Assembly: GCF_026427775.1 (NCBI RefSeq)
Contig: NZ_CP044532.1
Coordinates: 3,658,001 to 3,722,000 of the forward strand
Direction of reading: 5' to 3'
Source: Arthrobacter sp. CDRTa11
GTDB taxonomy: Bacteria; Actinomycetota; Actinomycetes; Actinomycetales; Micrococcaceae
Length of the DNA: 64,000 nt
The notes under the pieces: generated by a model
Told to the model about the DNA's origin: nothing
Databases searched by the model: none
What the model saw: only the letters and a program-made list of their open reading frames with translations
Part shown: piece after piece, positions 24,613 through 33,067 of the stretch
Layout of the letters: every line of letters begins with the position of its first letter
How positions within the stretch are numbered: position 1 is the stretch's first letter
Position numbers and translations under genes: made by a program

Positions 24613-25929
24613 ATGCCAAAGAATCCGCCACTCCCGGGGTTGCCCGCCACGGCCCATCCGCCCTGGACGGGCCACTCGAAGGGCTCACGGGCGTACGGAA
24701 AGATCATCGCCGGGCTGGGCTTTGCCGGTGTGGCAACATTTGCCCAGCTGTACTCAACCCAGGCAATCCTGCCCCTCATGGCAGCCGATCTGGAGATCAC
24801 TGCGGCCGAAGCGGCGCTGACAATTTCGCTGGCAACCGTGGGGCTGGCCGTTACCGTCCTCCCGTGGTCTTTCCTGGCTGACCGGATCGGCAGGGTGCGG
24901 GCCATGGCCCTGGCGATTTCAGCAGCCACCGTCCTTGGCCTCATCGTGCCACTGGCGGGCAGCTTCGGAATGCTGCTGGGCCTCCGGCTTCTGGAAGGCA
25001 TGGCACTGGGCGGCATCCCGGCCGTCGCCATTGCCTACCTTAACGAGGAGGTTAATAAGGCGCACACCGCCCTGGCAGCCGGCAGCTACATTGCCGGGAC
25101 CACCCTGGGCGGTCTCGCAGGCCGGCTGGTGGCCGGGCCGGCAGGCGAGCTGTGGGGATGGCGGGCCGCCGCCCTGGCCGTATCTTTGCTGGCTACCACA
25201 GCAGCGCTGCTGTTCCTCATATTGGTGCCCAAGGCCAGAGGCTTCACCCCTGCAACAGCCACGGGACTGCGCGGCGCCGTTGCAATTATTACCAGCCATG
25301 TGCGGACGCCAAAGCTGCTGGCACTCTATGTCCAGGCCTTCCTGATGATGGGCGGATTTGTGGCCGTCTACAACTACCTGGGCTTCCACCTCTCTGCTGA
25401 GCCCTTCAGTTTGCCTGCCACGTTTATCAGCCTGATCTTCCTGGCCTACCTCTCCGGAACCGTCTCCTCGCGCTGGGCGGCGGGACTGACACAGCGTTTT
25501 GGCCGGAGGAACGTCCTACTGGCAGGAATCCTGCTCATGGTCTTGGGGCTCGCGCTGACGCTGACCCAACTGCTGGCAGTCATCCTGGCTGGCCTGCTGG
25601 TTTTCACTGCCGGCTTCTTTGCCGCCCACAGCATCGGCGCCGGCTGGACGGGCAACATTCCCGCCACGGGCAGGGCCCAGGCGGCGTCGCTGTACAACCT
25701 GGCCTACTACGTCGGTTCAAGCGTTATCGGCTGGGCAGGAGGCCTGGTGTTCCAGTCGCTGGGGTGGACGCCGATGGCCCTGGCCGTCATGGTGCTGGCC
25801 TGCCTGGCTGGGGTGACCGTCGCCGTCGTCCATCCCCGGCAGGAGGGACAGCGTGGATTTGGCCGATGGCGCACCAGGAAGCGGCGGTATGGAGAGCTGA
25901 ACGATCTGCCTGCAAAGGGCTGCATCTGA
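24613..25929 (+). CDS. MFS transporter (12-TM)
   Basis: 438 aa from ATG 24613; ATG 24571 is possible and has a better-spaced GAGG, so the start is uncertain. Twelve hydrophobic segments are seen, with the loop 2-3 motif FLADRIGRVRAMALAISA (family signature GxLaDrxGrk). The C-terminal half contains FAAHSIGAGWTGN and YNLAYYVGSSVIGWAGG, typical of the YnfM/Bcr-like drug-efflux branch. A basic tail follows the last helix. It is divergent from LysR, and the substrate is unknown. Confidence 0.9.
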   Translation: MPKNPPLPGLPATAHPPWTGHSKGSRAYGKIIAGLGFAGVATFAQLYSTQAILPLMAADLEITAAEAALTISLATVGLAVTVLPWSFLADRIGRVRAMALAISAATVLGLIVPLAGSFGMLLGLRLLEGMALGGIPAVAIAYLNEEVNKAHTALAAGSYIAGTTLGGLAGRLVAGPAGELWGWRAAALAVSLLATTAALLFLILVPKARGFTPATATGLRGAVAIITSHVRTPKLLALYVQAFLMMGGFVAVYNYLGFHLSAEPFSLPATFISLIFLAYLSGTVSSRWAAGLTQRFGRRNVLLAGILLMVLGLALTLTQLLAVILAGLLVFTAGFFAAHSIGAGWTGNIPATGRAQAASLYNLAYYVGSSVIGWAGGLVFQSLGWTPMALAVMVLACLAGVTVAVVHPRQEGQRGFGRWRTRKRRYGELNDLPAKGCI

Positions 25930-26018
25930 CGTGATAATTCGGAGGAACAGGGTTGATCAGGGGTGAATGGCCGGAAACGGCCGTCTAGGATGAACTCAGA
26001 ACACTTTGAGGAGATTCC

Positions 26019-26522
26019 ATGAGCACCAACGCGAAGAACGTCCGGCCGGGCACGCACCTTGAGCCCCTGGATGCCATTGACGAGCGGCTCCTGGCAGCTC
26101 TCGTGGACGACGCCAGGATCTCCAACAAGCAGCTTGCCGAACTCGTTGGCATCGCCCCGTCCACGGCGCTGATGCGGACCCGGGCGCTGTCCGAACGCGG
26201 AATTGTCCAGGGGTTCGAAGCCAAACTCAGCCTCTCGGCGATTGGCAGGTCGGTCCAGGCGCTGGTGGCTGTCCGGCTCAGGGCCCATGACCGGGACCAG
26301 ATCGACCGCTTTACCGCACGCGTACCTCACCTGCCGGCTGTGCTGTCCACTTTCCACACGTCAGGCTCGGTTGATTACCTGCTGCACATCGCGGTGGCCA
26401 GCACCGAGGACCTCCGGGACTGGGTCCTGGACAACCTGGCCACGGACCCCGTAGTGGGTCACACGGAAACCACCCTGGTCTTCGACCACATCCAGGGAAA
26501 CCACGGCCCCTTGCCGGACTAA
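26019..26522 (+). CDS. Lrp/AsnC-family transcriptional regulator
   Basis: 167 aa, with GGAG before the ATG. The N-terminal HTH (about 18-70) reads LLAALVDDARISNKQLAELV then GIAPSTALMRTRALSERG. The RAM-type effector domain (about 85-160) contains VQALVAVRLRAHDRDQ and VDYLLHIAVASTEDLRDWVL. The last 4 nt overlap the convergent MFS gene. It probably controls the adjacent transporter or amino-acid genes. Confidence 0.9.
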   Translation: MSTNAKNVRPGTHLEPLDAIDERLLAALVDDARISNKQLAELVGIAPSTALMRTRALSERGIVQGFEAKLSLSAIGRSVQALVAVRLRAHDRDQIDRFTARVPHLPAVLSTFHTSGSVDYLLHIAVASTEDLRDWVLDNLATDPVVGHTETTLVFDHIQGNHGPLPD

Positions 26523-27814
26523 GGGCGTCCCTGAACCGGCAGCCGTCCGTTCCCGGCACCACCCCGTCCAATGACGGTCCGACCCCGAATGGCGGTCCGA
26601 AACGTCACGGCGGAGAGCACCAGGGCTGCAGCGCTGCACAGCACCACAAAAGCGGTGGCCGGGGTCTGGAAACCGAAGGCGGCTGTGGCCCACCCCAAGC
26701 CAAGTACCGGCACGGCGCTCCCGAGGTACGTGATCATGTACACGGTGCTGATGATCTGCGCATGCCGGGAAGATTCCACTTTGCCGGCAACGTCGTTGAA
26801 GACCTTGTTGAAGGCCACTCCCTGGCCGAAGCCTGCAAAGATGCTGGCCGCAACAAGCAACGGGGGGCTGGTCCATGCCGCTGCGGCCGCCAGGAACAGC
26901 AGGGACACACCCAGTACGGCGAGGCCGGCGGGGGCCACATAGCGCCCCCGTACAGCAAACAACTGGCTGAGGGCCGAGGCGCCCAAGGTAAGACCTGCAA
27001 TTGCACCGAGCAGCGGGCGGGAGTCAACCTGCACGATCTGGGCAAAATAGCCAGGCGCCAGGGACAGGCTAAAGCCAAAAACGGCAAAACTTAGGAACCC
27101 GACGGCGGACGCAAGCCAGAAGGCGCCCCTCGCTTCAACGGATACCGTCGGCCTGCGTGGCGCCAGTGCCGTGATCGGCCTCCGAGCGGCGGGTGGGTGG
27201 ATGGCAGGGCGGGCACGGAGGAGGTACAGCGGAACGAGCATCCCGGCAAGGACTGCTGAATGCACAACGTACGGTGCGGTGGTGGGGTCCGGCAGCATGG
27301 ACAGGGCGCCACCGATAACGGGCCCTAAAGCCACCCCACCCGCCGAGGCGAGCAGCGTGAACCGGGACGCCCACTCGGGGCGGGACGGGAGCAGCTCACG
27401 CAGCGCCGCAGCACTTGCACCCGTGGCAAGTGCCACTGCCACGCCCTGCAGGGCACGCCCAGCAGCCAGCGCGGCCACGCTGTCAGCCTGGGCAAAGACC
27501 CAGCCTCCCGCCAGCCCGGCGAGGACTGCCAGAATGAGGGCGGCCCTCCGGCCGATGTGGTCCGACCAGTGTCCGGCGACCATCAATGTTGTCACGAGAG
27601 CCAGGACGTAGCTGGCAAAAACCGTGGTAATGGCCAGTGGCGAGAGTCCAAGGTTTGCCTGCAGCAACGGATACAGGGGTGTGGCGAGGTTTGCTCCCAC
27701 GAGCAAAGTGAAGATGACGGATCCCGCCATCACCAGGCGTGACGTGGTGGAGGCATTCCAGCCCCATTGCGCGGCTGTAGCCGGTCGCATGCGGAGCTCA
27801 CTGAAGACTGTCAT
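26519..27814 (-). CDS. MFS transporter
   Basis: 431 aa from ATG 27814; ATG 27790 is an alternative. Twelve membrane helices, with the loop 2-3 motif HWSDHIGRRAALILAVLA. GRALQGVAVALATGASAAAL marks helix 4, and the middle cytoplasmic loop is basic (RARPAIHPPAARRP). It is in a cluster with two Lrp regulators, convergent with one and divergent from the other, so it may export amino acids or drugs. The substrate is unknown. Confidence 0.88.
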   Translation of the reverse strand: MTVFSELRMRPATAAQWGWNASTTSRLVMAGSVIFTLLVGANLATPLYPLLQANLGLSPLAITTVFASYVLALVTTLMVAGHWSDHIGRRAALILAVLAGLAGGWVFAQADSVAALAAGRALQGVAVALATGASAAALRELLPSRPEWASRFTLLASAGGVALGPVIGGALSMLPDPTTAPYVVHSAVLAGMLVPLYLLRARPAIHPPAARRPITALAPRRPTVSVEARGAFWLASAVGFLSFAVFGFSLSLAPGYFAQIVQVDSRPLLGAIAGLTLGASALSQLFAVRGRYVAPAGLAVLGVSLLFLAAAAAWTSPPLLVAASIFAGFGQGVAFNKVFNDVAGKVESSRHAQIISTVYMITYLGSAVPVLGLGWATAAFGFQTPATAFVVLCSAAALVLSAVTFRTAIRGRTVIGRGGAGNGRLPVQGRP

Positions 27815-27981
27815 GAGTGGGCCTTTGTCTCGACCGAAACGGGATGCCCTTGTGGGACGCCGCCCCGGGTGGCAACTGATATCTAAAGAATGCAGCAAGA
27901 CTGCCCCATTGAGCGGACAACAGTGGAATAGTTGATCAAGATCATCAAGTTCTCATCCCTTAGCTAACCGAAAGTGACATT

Positions 27982-28479
27982 TTGAACAATCTGGACCCCA
28001 CCGATCTGAAGATCCTGCTGGAACTCATCCGCGATCCACGTATCCAGATCGGCGAGCTCAGCGAGGCATTGGGGATCGCCCGGAATACCGCACAGTCGCG
28101 GGTTCGGCGGATGCTCCGCACCGGCATTCTGCACGACGGCGGCAGGGAGATCGATCTCGAGGCAGTCGGCTACGACGTGGTGGCCTTTGTGACGATCGAA
28201 GTGACGCACCGTGAACTGGACGGCGTGGTGGGCGCACTCAGGCTCCTGCCCCAGGTACTGGAGGTGCATGAGATCTCGGGCCGGGGCGACGTCTGGTGCC
28301 GCGTGGTGGCCATGGATACCCACAACCTTCAGGCTGCCCTGCGGCAGATTCTTCGCATCAAGGGCGTCATTAGGACAGAAACAGTCCTGGCCCTGCACAC
28401 TCATATTCCCTACCGGACCGAGCCGCTCATCAGCCGTCTTGCGCAAGCTGGTGCCAGCCAGCCAACACGGGGACAATGA
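27982..28479 (+). CDS. Lrp/AsnC-family transcriptional regulator
   Basis: 165 aa starting at TTG 27982. HTH: LLELIRDPRIQIGELSEALG with recognition helix ARNTAQSRVRRML. The effector part is VGALRLLPQVLEVHEISGRG and VWCRVVAMDTHN, the RAM-domain strand pattern. It is divergent from the MFS gene with a 167-bp gap, so it probably regulates that transporter. A short basic tail follows. Confidence 0.88.
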   Translation: MNNLDPTDLKILLELIRDPRIQIGELSEALGIARNTAQSRVRRMLRTGILHDGGREIDLEAVGYDVVAFVTIEVTHRELDGVVGALRLLPQVLEVHEISGRGDVWCRVVAMDTHNLQAALRQILRIKGVIRTETVLALHTHIPYRTEPLISRLAQAGASQPTRGQ

Positions 28480-28526
28480 CGTTGTCCACCCAGCCCGGAC
28501 GCGGGGGAAGCGACTAGGATTCGAGC

Positions 28527-28952
28527 ATGGACTGGCTCTCATATATTTCGCAGATCAACTGGCTGGCCGTGCTGCTGGCCTTCATCGCCAGCATGGCCAT
28601 CGGCTTTGTTTGGTACATGCCCGCCGTGCTGGGCAACAGGTGGATGGCGGCGATCGGAAAAACTGAAGAGGACCTAAAGAACATCAGCGGCGGCGCCGGG
28701 ATCTGGGTTCCCATGATGGTGGCCGCCGCCCTGACTGCCATCCTGCTGGCTGTCCTGATCAGCAAACTCGGCCTGGATAACGCCTTGGCCGGTGCCTGGT
28801 TCGCACTGGTCCTGGCACTCGTATTCCGCGCCGGCGGCCACGTGATCCACAACGGCTTTGCAGGACGTCCGGCAGCTGTAACGCTCATCGATTCCGGCCA
28901 CGATCTGGTTGCCATGACGGTCGCCGGCGCAATCATCGGGGCCATGTCCTGA
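28527..28952 (+). CDS. DUF1761 membrane protein
   Basis: A 141-aa protein with four membrane helices (about 11-31, 60-80, 85-105, 120-140). The signature for the family is WLAVLLAFIASMAIGFVWYM in helix 1 and VFRAGGHVIHNGFAGRP near helix 3. The function of this domain family is unknown. It precedes corA by 40 bp in the same direction and may be co-transcribed. Confidence 0.85.
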   Translation: MDWLSYISQINWLAVLLAFIASMAIGFVWYMPAVLGNRWMAAIGKTEEDLKNISGGAGIWVPMMVAAALTAILLAVLISKLGLDNALAGAWFALVLALVFRAGGHVIHNGFAGRPAAVTLIDSGHDLVAMTVAGAIIGAMS

Positions 28953-28992
28953 CGCGGCTGAGCCAGTATGCGCCGGCTGGAGGGCCGTCCTT

Positions 28993-29988
28993 GTGACGAT
29001 CATCGACAACGCCGTGTACGTTGACGGTGTCCGCAGTGCTGAGCCGGAAAGCCTGGAGCAGACCTTTGAGACCCTTGCCGAGCACGGTGGCATGGCCTGG
29101 ATCGGACTGTACCGGCCAACGAAAGCAGAGATGTCGGCAGTGGCCAGCGAATTCGGGCTCCATGAACTGGCCGTGGAGGACGCCATCTCGGCCCACCAGC
29201 GGCCCAAGCTGGAACGCTACGACGACAACCTCTTTACCGTGCTTCGGCCCGCCAGGTACCTCGACGCCACCGAAACCGTTGAATTCGGTGAGCTCCACAT
29301 CTTTACCGGCAGCAACTTTGTTGTCACCGTCCGCCATGCGGAGATGGCCGGTGTTGCAAGGGTCCGCCGCCGGCTGGAAGCCCGCCCTGACCTCCTCCGG
29401 CACGGCCCGGAGGCAGTCCTGTACGCCCTCCTGGACCGCGTAGTGGACGATTATGCGCCGGTGGTGGCAGGACTTGAAAACGACATTGACGAGATCGAGG
29501 ACCAGCTCTTCGGCGGGGACACCACGGTCTCACGCCGAATCTATGAGCTCGCCCGCGAAGTGATCCAGTTCCAGCGCGCCATCCACCCGCTGCCAGGCAT
29601 GATGCAGCAGCTCAAGCGCGGGTTCGAGAAGTACGGAGTGGAAACGGAACTGCAGCACAGCCTGCGCGACGTGGAGGACCACGTGGAGCGGGTCATTTCC
29701 CGCGCCGACTCATTTCGGGACCTGCTGCAGAACGCCCTCACCCTGGACGGGACGCTGACCGCAAACCGCCAGAATGAGGCCAGTGCCGAGCAGAACGAAC
29801 AGGTCAAGAAAATATCCTCCTGGGCGGCGATCTTCTTTGCGCCTTCTATTGTGGCCGGCGTCTACGGAATGAACTTTGACCACATGCCCGAGCTTCACTG
29901 GACCTTTGGCTATCCGTTGGCGATTGCCCTGATGGGCGGCACGGCAGCCCTCATGTACGGCATTTTCAAAAAGAAGGGCTGGCTCTAA
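28993..29988 (+). CDS. corA: Magnesium/cobalt transporter CorA
   Basis: 331 aa from GTG. A large N-terminal cytoplasmic alpha/beta domain and long helix precede the last two membrane segments (about 270-290 and 305-325). The pore signature GMNFDHMPE follows helix 1. Asp/Glu-rich metal-sensing positions (LENDIDEIEDQLFGGD) are present. It forms pentameric Mg2+ channels. Confidence 0.95.
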   Translation: MTIIDNAVYVDGVRSAEPESLEQTFETLAEHGGMAWIGLYRPTKAEMSAVASEFGLHELAVEDAISAHQRPKLERYDDNLFTVLRPARYLDATETVEFGELHIFTGSNFVVTVRHAEMAGVARVRRRLEARPDLLRHGPEAVLYALLDRVVDDYAPVVAGLENDIDEIEDQLFGGDTTVSRRIYELAREVIQFQRAIHPLPGMMQQLKRGFEKYGVETELQHSLRDVEDHVERVISRADSFRDLLQNALTLDGTLTANRQNEASAEQNEQVKKISSWAAIFFAPSIVAGVYGMNFDHMPELHWTFGYPLAIALMGGTAALMYGIFKKKGWL

Positions 29989-29991
29989 GAA

Positions 29992-30480
29992 ATGGACAAT
30001 ACCAATCATCCGGCGGCCGGGGCGGACTTTGCCCGGGGACGCATCATCACGCCGGGAACAGAGCACCAGCTGGGCACCTATGGCTTGTTCCCGCCGTCGT
30101 CGATGCAGCATCGCACGCTGATGACCGCCGGAGGGCCGCTCGCCGCCAAGAACGCCGAACCCGATCTTCTGTGGACCAGCTTTGCCGAGCTATGCGCAGG
30201 GACGGTGCCCGAGGCCGATTACCACGCCCTGGCCGGCCAACACGCTGCCTGGGTCATCGACGGCGTTCCCGCCCCGGACACGGATCAATCACCGCAAAAA
30301 TCCGCCGCTTGGGAGCGCTTCGGCACTCTGGTGGGAATTCTCTACGAACGGGACATCACCCTGTTTTTGATCGGCACCAGGCTGCCGCCGGATATGGCCA
30401 GGATTGCCCCGCCCCTTTCCTTCCTCGAGTATGTGGAGTCCGCCGGAGACATCATTGTTGAGGAAATTTCCGGAAGCTAG
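29992..30480 (+). CDS. Stand-alone ZapE/AFG1 C-terminal-domain-like protein
   Basis: A 162-aa protein three bases after corA. Residues ~55-160 correspond to the C-terminal domain of ZapE (AFG1-like ATPase): LLWTSFAELCAGTVPEADYH, HAAWVIDGVP, RFGTLVGILYERDITLF, then SFLEYVESAGD. The P-loop, Walker B and sensor parts are absent, so it cannot be an ATPase. It may be a partner of a full ZapE, a remnant, or an adapted cytosolic protein. The first 50 residues have no homology I recognise. Confidence 0.6.
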   Translation: MDNTNHPAAGADFARGRIITPGTEHQLGTYGLFPPSSMQHRTLMTAGGPLAAKNAEPDLLWTSFAELCAGTVPEADYHALAGQHAAWVIDGVPAPDTDQSPQKSAAWERFGTLVGILYERDITLFLIGTRLPPDMARIAPPLSFLEYVESAGDIIVEEISGS

Positions 30481-30561
30481 CCCACCCGCTGTCTGCCAAT
30501 ACTCCAGCGACGGGTCCAACTCCCGCTTCTGCTCTCCTGATATTTGTTATGACGATCACAC

Positions 30562-30590
30562 TTCCAAGTCTAATATATTAGTCCTATACT
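30562..30590 (+). promoter_or_regulatory. Promoter with a palindromic operator before the aminotransferase operon
   Basis: The sequence TTCCAA (30562-30567), 17 bp spacer and TATACT (30585-30590) make a plausible -35/-10 pair. The 12-bp palindrome CTAATATATTAG (30570-30581) sits in the spacer and is conspicuously AT-rich in this genome. It would let a repressor (GntR-type likely) block RNA polymerase. Confidence 0.6.
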
Positions 30591-30641
30591 AGAGGTGAAT
30601 CCGCAGAGGATGGATCGCAACTCGATGAGGAGTGGAACAGC

Positions 30642-31841
30642 ATGCAGCAACTCGCGCACCGGCTCGAACGGCTGGGCACCGAAACCGCCTTCAGCGTGGC
30701 CCAGGCCGCGGCCGCCTGGAAGGCGAAGGGGAACCGGGTATACCCCTTCCACCTCGGCGACATCAACATCCCGACGGCCCCTCATATCGTCGAGGCGATG
30801 ACCAGGGCCATCGCCAACGGCTACACCGGCTACTGCCCCGGACCCGGCATCCCGCAGCTGCGTGAGGCCCTGGCCGACGATCTCGGGGCCCGCCGGGGTC
30901 TCCAGTTTTCCCCGGACAACGTCGTGGTGATGACGGGCGGCAAGCCCGTCATCACCAAGTTCCTGCAGGCCGTCATGAACCCCGGCCAGGAAGTGCTTTA
31001 TCCCAATCCCGGCTTCCCGATCTACGAATCGCAGATCGAGTACCTCGGCGGCACGGCCATGCCGTACAACTACGTCCCCACCAGCACGGGCTTCGCCATC
31101 GACCTCGACCGGGTCCGTGCCTCGATCACCCCGAACACTGTCGCCATCATCTACAACGACCTGCAGAACCCCATCTCGGCCGAGTCAACGGCCGCAGAGC
31201 GGGAGGCCATCGCGCAGCTCGCTCAGGAGCACGACCTCTGGGTGCTCTCCGATGAGGCGTACTTCGAAACACGCTATGAGGGTGCCTCGAGCTCCATCGC
31301 GTCGCTTCCCGGCATGGCGGAGCGCACCGTGATCCTCTACACCTTCAGCAAGAAGTTCGCCATGACCGGATCCCGCCTGGGCTGCGCCGTGGCCCCTATT
31401 GAGATCGCTAAAATTCTCAGCACACTCAACACGAACGATGAGTCGTGCACCACGCACTATGTGCAATGGGCCGGTATCGAAGCGCTCCGCGGCACCCAGG
31501 AACCCGTACAGCAAATGCTCGACATCCTTCGCGTCCGACGGGATGCCGCGTGCGAACTCATTAACGACATCGCCGGCATGCACGTCGCCGTGCCGCAGTC
31601 GACGTTCTACCTGTTCCCGGACGTCACCGAGGTCATGGAACGCATGGGTTACACAGCGGTTGGCGATTTCGCTTCCGCAGCCCTGCACGAAACCGGCGTC
31701 TCCTTCTGCACACGTGAGCACTTCGGCCGCCGTCAGCCCGGCGAAGAGCGGCAGTACATCCGCCTCGCTTACTCGGGCATCGACGTCGCCGATATCAACG
31801 ACGGCCTCGGCCGCCTGCGCAAGTGGATCGAGACCGCATGA
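30642..31841 (+). CDS. PLP-dependent aminotransferase, class I/II
   Basis: 399 aa, GAGGAG 9 bases before ATG 30642. Fold-type I motifs: YNDLQNPISAES (Asn binding the PLP oxygen), DEAYFETRYE, and the PLP Lys in FSKKFAMTGSRLGC. The final Arg for the carboxylate lies in YIRLAYSGIDVADIN. The gene overlaps the next one by 4 nt (ATGA). The codon pattern (more C-ending) differs from its neighbours, suggesting transfer. The substrate is unknown; the pair may interconvert an amino acid and a 2-oxo/2-hydroxy acid. Confidence 0.82.
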   Translation: MQQLAHRLERLGTETAFSVAQAAAAWKAKGNRVYPFHLGDINIPTAPHIVEAMTRAIANGYTGYCPGPGIPQLREALADDLGARRGLQFSPDNVVVMTGGKPVITKFLQAVMNPGQEVLYPNPGFPIYESQIEYLGGTAMPYNYVPTSTGFAIDLDRVRASITPNTVAIIYNDLQNPISAESTAAEREAIAQLAQEHDLWVLSDEAYFETRYEGASSSIASLPGMAERTVILYTFSKKFAMTGSRLGCAVAPIEIAKILSTLNTNDESCTTHYVQWAGIEALRGTQEPVQQMLDILRVRRDAACELINDIAGMHVAVPQSTFYLFPDVTEVMERMGYTAVGDFASAALHETGVSFCTREHFGRRQPGEERQYIRLAYSGIDVADINDGLGRLRKWIETA

Positions 31842-32797
31842 GCCGGGTTGTCGTCACGGGACGTGTACCCGAAACCGCACTGGAGAAGCTGCGCGCCGAG
31901 CACGAGGTCGATGCCTGGTCCGGTCCGGAGTCAATTGGCCGCGAGGAGCTCCTGCGCCGGGTAGCCGGCGCCGATGCCGTGGTGAGCCTGCTCACCGAAC
32001 GCATCGACGCCGAGCTGCTCGACGCTGCGGGCCCGCAGCTCAAAGTGGTCGCGAACGTCGCCGTCGGCTATGACAACATCGACGTGCCGGCCTGCACCGA
32101 ACGGGGCATCGTGGCCACCAACACACCCGGCGTGCTTACGGAGGCCACAGCCGACATCGCGCTCGGGCTCATCCTCGCGGCCACGCGACGGCTCGGTGAG
32201 GGGGAACGGCTCATCCGCTCCGGCCAGGCCTGGAAGTGGGGCATGTTCTTCCTGCTCGGCAGCAGTCTGCAGGGCAAGACCCTCGGTGTCGTTGGCATGG
32301 GCGGCATCGGCCAGGCAACCGCGCGCCGCGCCAAGGCCTTCGGCATGGAGATCGTCTACCAGTCGCGCAGTGAGATCGATCCCGGGATCGCAGCGGAACT
32401 GGGCGCCCGCCGGGTCGAGCTCGATGAGTTGCTGGCCATCTCCGACATCGTCTCGTTGCACTGCCCCTACGGGCCTGCCACCCATCACCTGATCGGTGCC
32501 GAGCAACTCGCGGCGATGAAGAGCTCGGCGTACCTCGTCAACACTGCGCGCGGACCGATTGTCGACGAAGCGGCTCTCGCGTCTGCTCTTCGCGACGGGC
32601 AGATCGCTGGCGCCGGGCTTGACGTTTTTGAGAACGAGCCCAGCGTGCACCCAGGTTTGCTCGAACTCGAGAACGTGGTGCTCGTGCCGCATCTGGGCTC
32701 CGCCACGGTGGAGACGCGCACCGCGATGGCAATGCTGGCCGCCGACAACGCGCTCGCCGTGCTCTGCGGGGAACGGCCGCCGGCACCGATCGGTTAG
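31838..32797 (+). CDS. D-isomer-specific 2-hydroxyacid dehydrogenase
   Basis: 319 aa from ATG 31838, overlapping the aminotransferase stop. The NAD-binding domain has GVVGMGGIGQATARRAKAFG. The catalytic triad is R (NTARGP), E (FENEPSV) and H (VPHLGSAT). NTPGVLTEATADIALGLILA matches glyoxylate/hydroxypyruvate reductase. Linked to an aminotransferase it would reduce the 2-oxo acid product, but the substrate is not identified. It ends in an intergenic region followed by the long hairpin shared with the tRNA. Confidence 0.88.
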   Translation: MSRVVVTGRVPETALEKLRAEHEVDAWSGPESIGREELLRRVAGADAVVSLLTERIDAELLDAAGPQLKVVANVAVGYDNIDVPACTERGIVATNTPGVLTEATADIALGLILAATRRLGEGERLIRSGQAWKWGMFFLLGSSLQGKTLGVVGMGGIGQATARRAKAFGMEIVYQSRSEIDPGIAAELGARRVELDELLAISDIVSLHCPYGPATHHLIGAEQLAAMKSSAYLVNTARGPIVDEAALASALRDGQIAGAGLDVFENEPSVHPGLLELENVVLVPHLGSATVETRTAMAMLAADNALAVLCGERPPAPIG

Positions 32798-32821
32798 GAG
32801 CGCAGAGCTCCGGAAAGTGTA

Positions 32822-32866
32822 AAACGAGTACGGGCCCCGTCCATTGGACGGGGCCCGTACTCGTTT
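32822..32866. terminator. 21-bp perfect hairpin between dehydrogenase and tRNA
   Basis: Left arm 32822-32842 pairs with 32846-32866 (21 bp, 3-nt loop). It ends both the rightward operon and the leftward tRNA, which has TTTT after the stem on the minus strand. Confidence 0.85.
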
Positions 32867-32870
32867 GTTG

Positions 32871-32943
32871 TGGAGCTAAGGGGATTCGAACCCCTGACCT
32901 CTTCGATGCGAACGAAGCGCTCTACCAACTGAGCTATAGCCCC
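32871..32943 (-). tRNA. tRNA-Ala (anticodon CGC)
   Basis: A 73-nt cloverleaf. The acceptor GGGGCTA pairs with TAGCTCC and has the G3:U70 wobble that marks alanine tRNAs; the discriminator is A. The anticodon stem CTTCG/CGAAG closes a loop TTCGCAT (anticodon CGC, codon GCG). The T-loop has GTTCGAATC. CCA is not encoded. It is followed by the 21-bp hairpin. Confidence 0.95.
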
Positions 32944-33067
32944 GGAACAGCCCCGCCAAAGAGCGGCAGCGCCGGTGACCCTAGGCTACAAATATTCCGG
33001 CCGTATTACCAACCGGCACGCAGTAGTGGCCTCACGCCCGCCGTACAGAGCATTCGCCTGCCACAGC

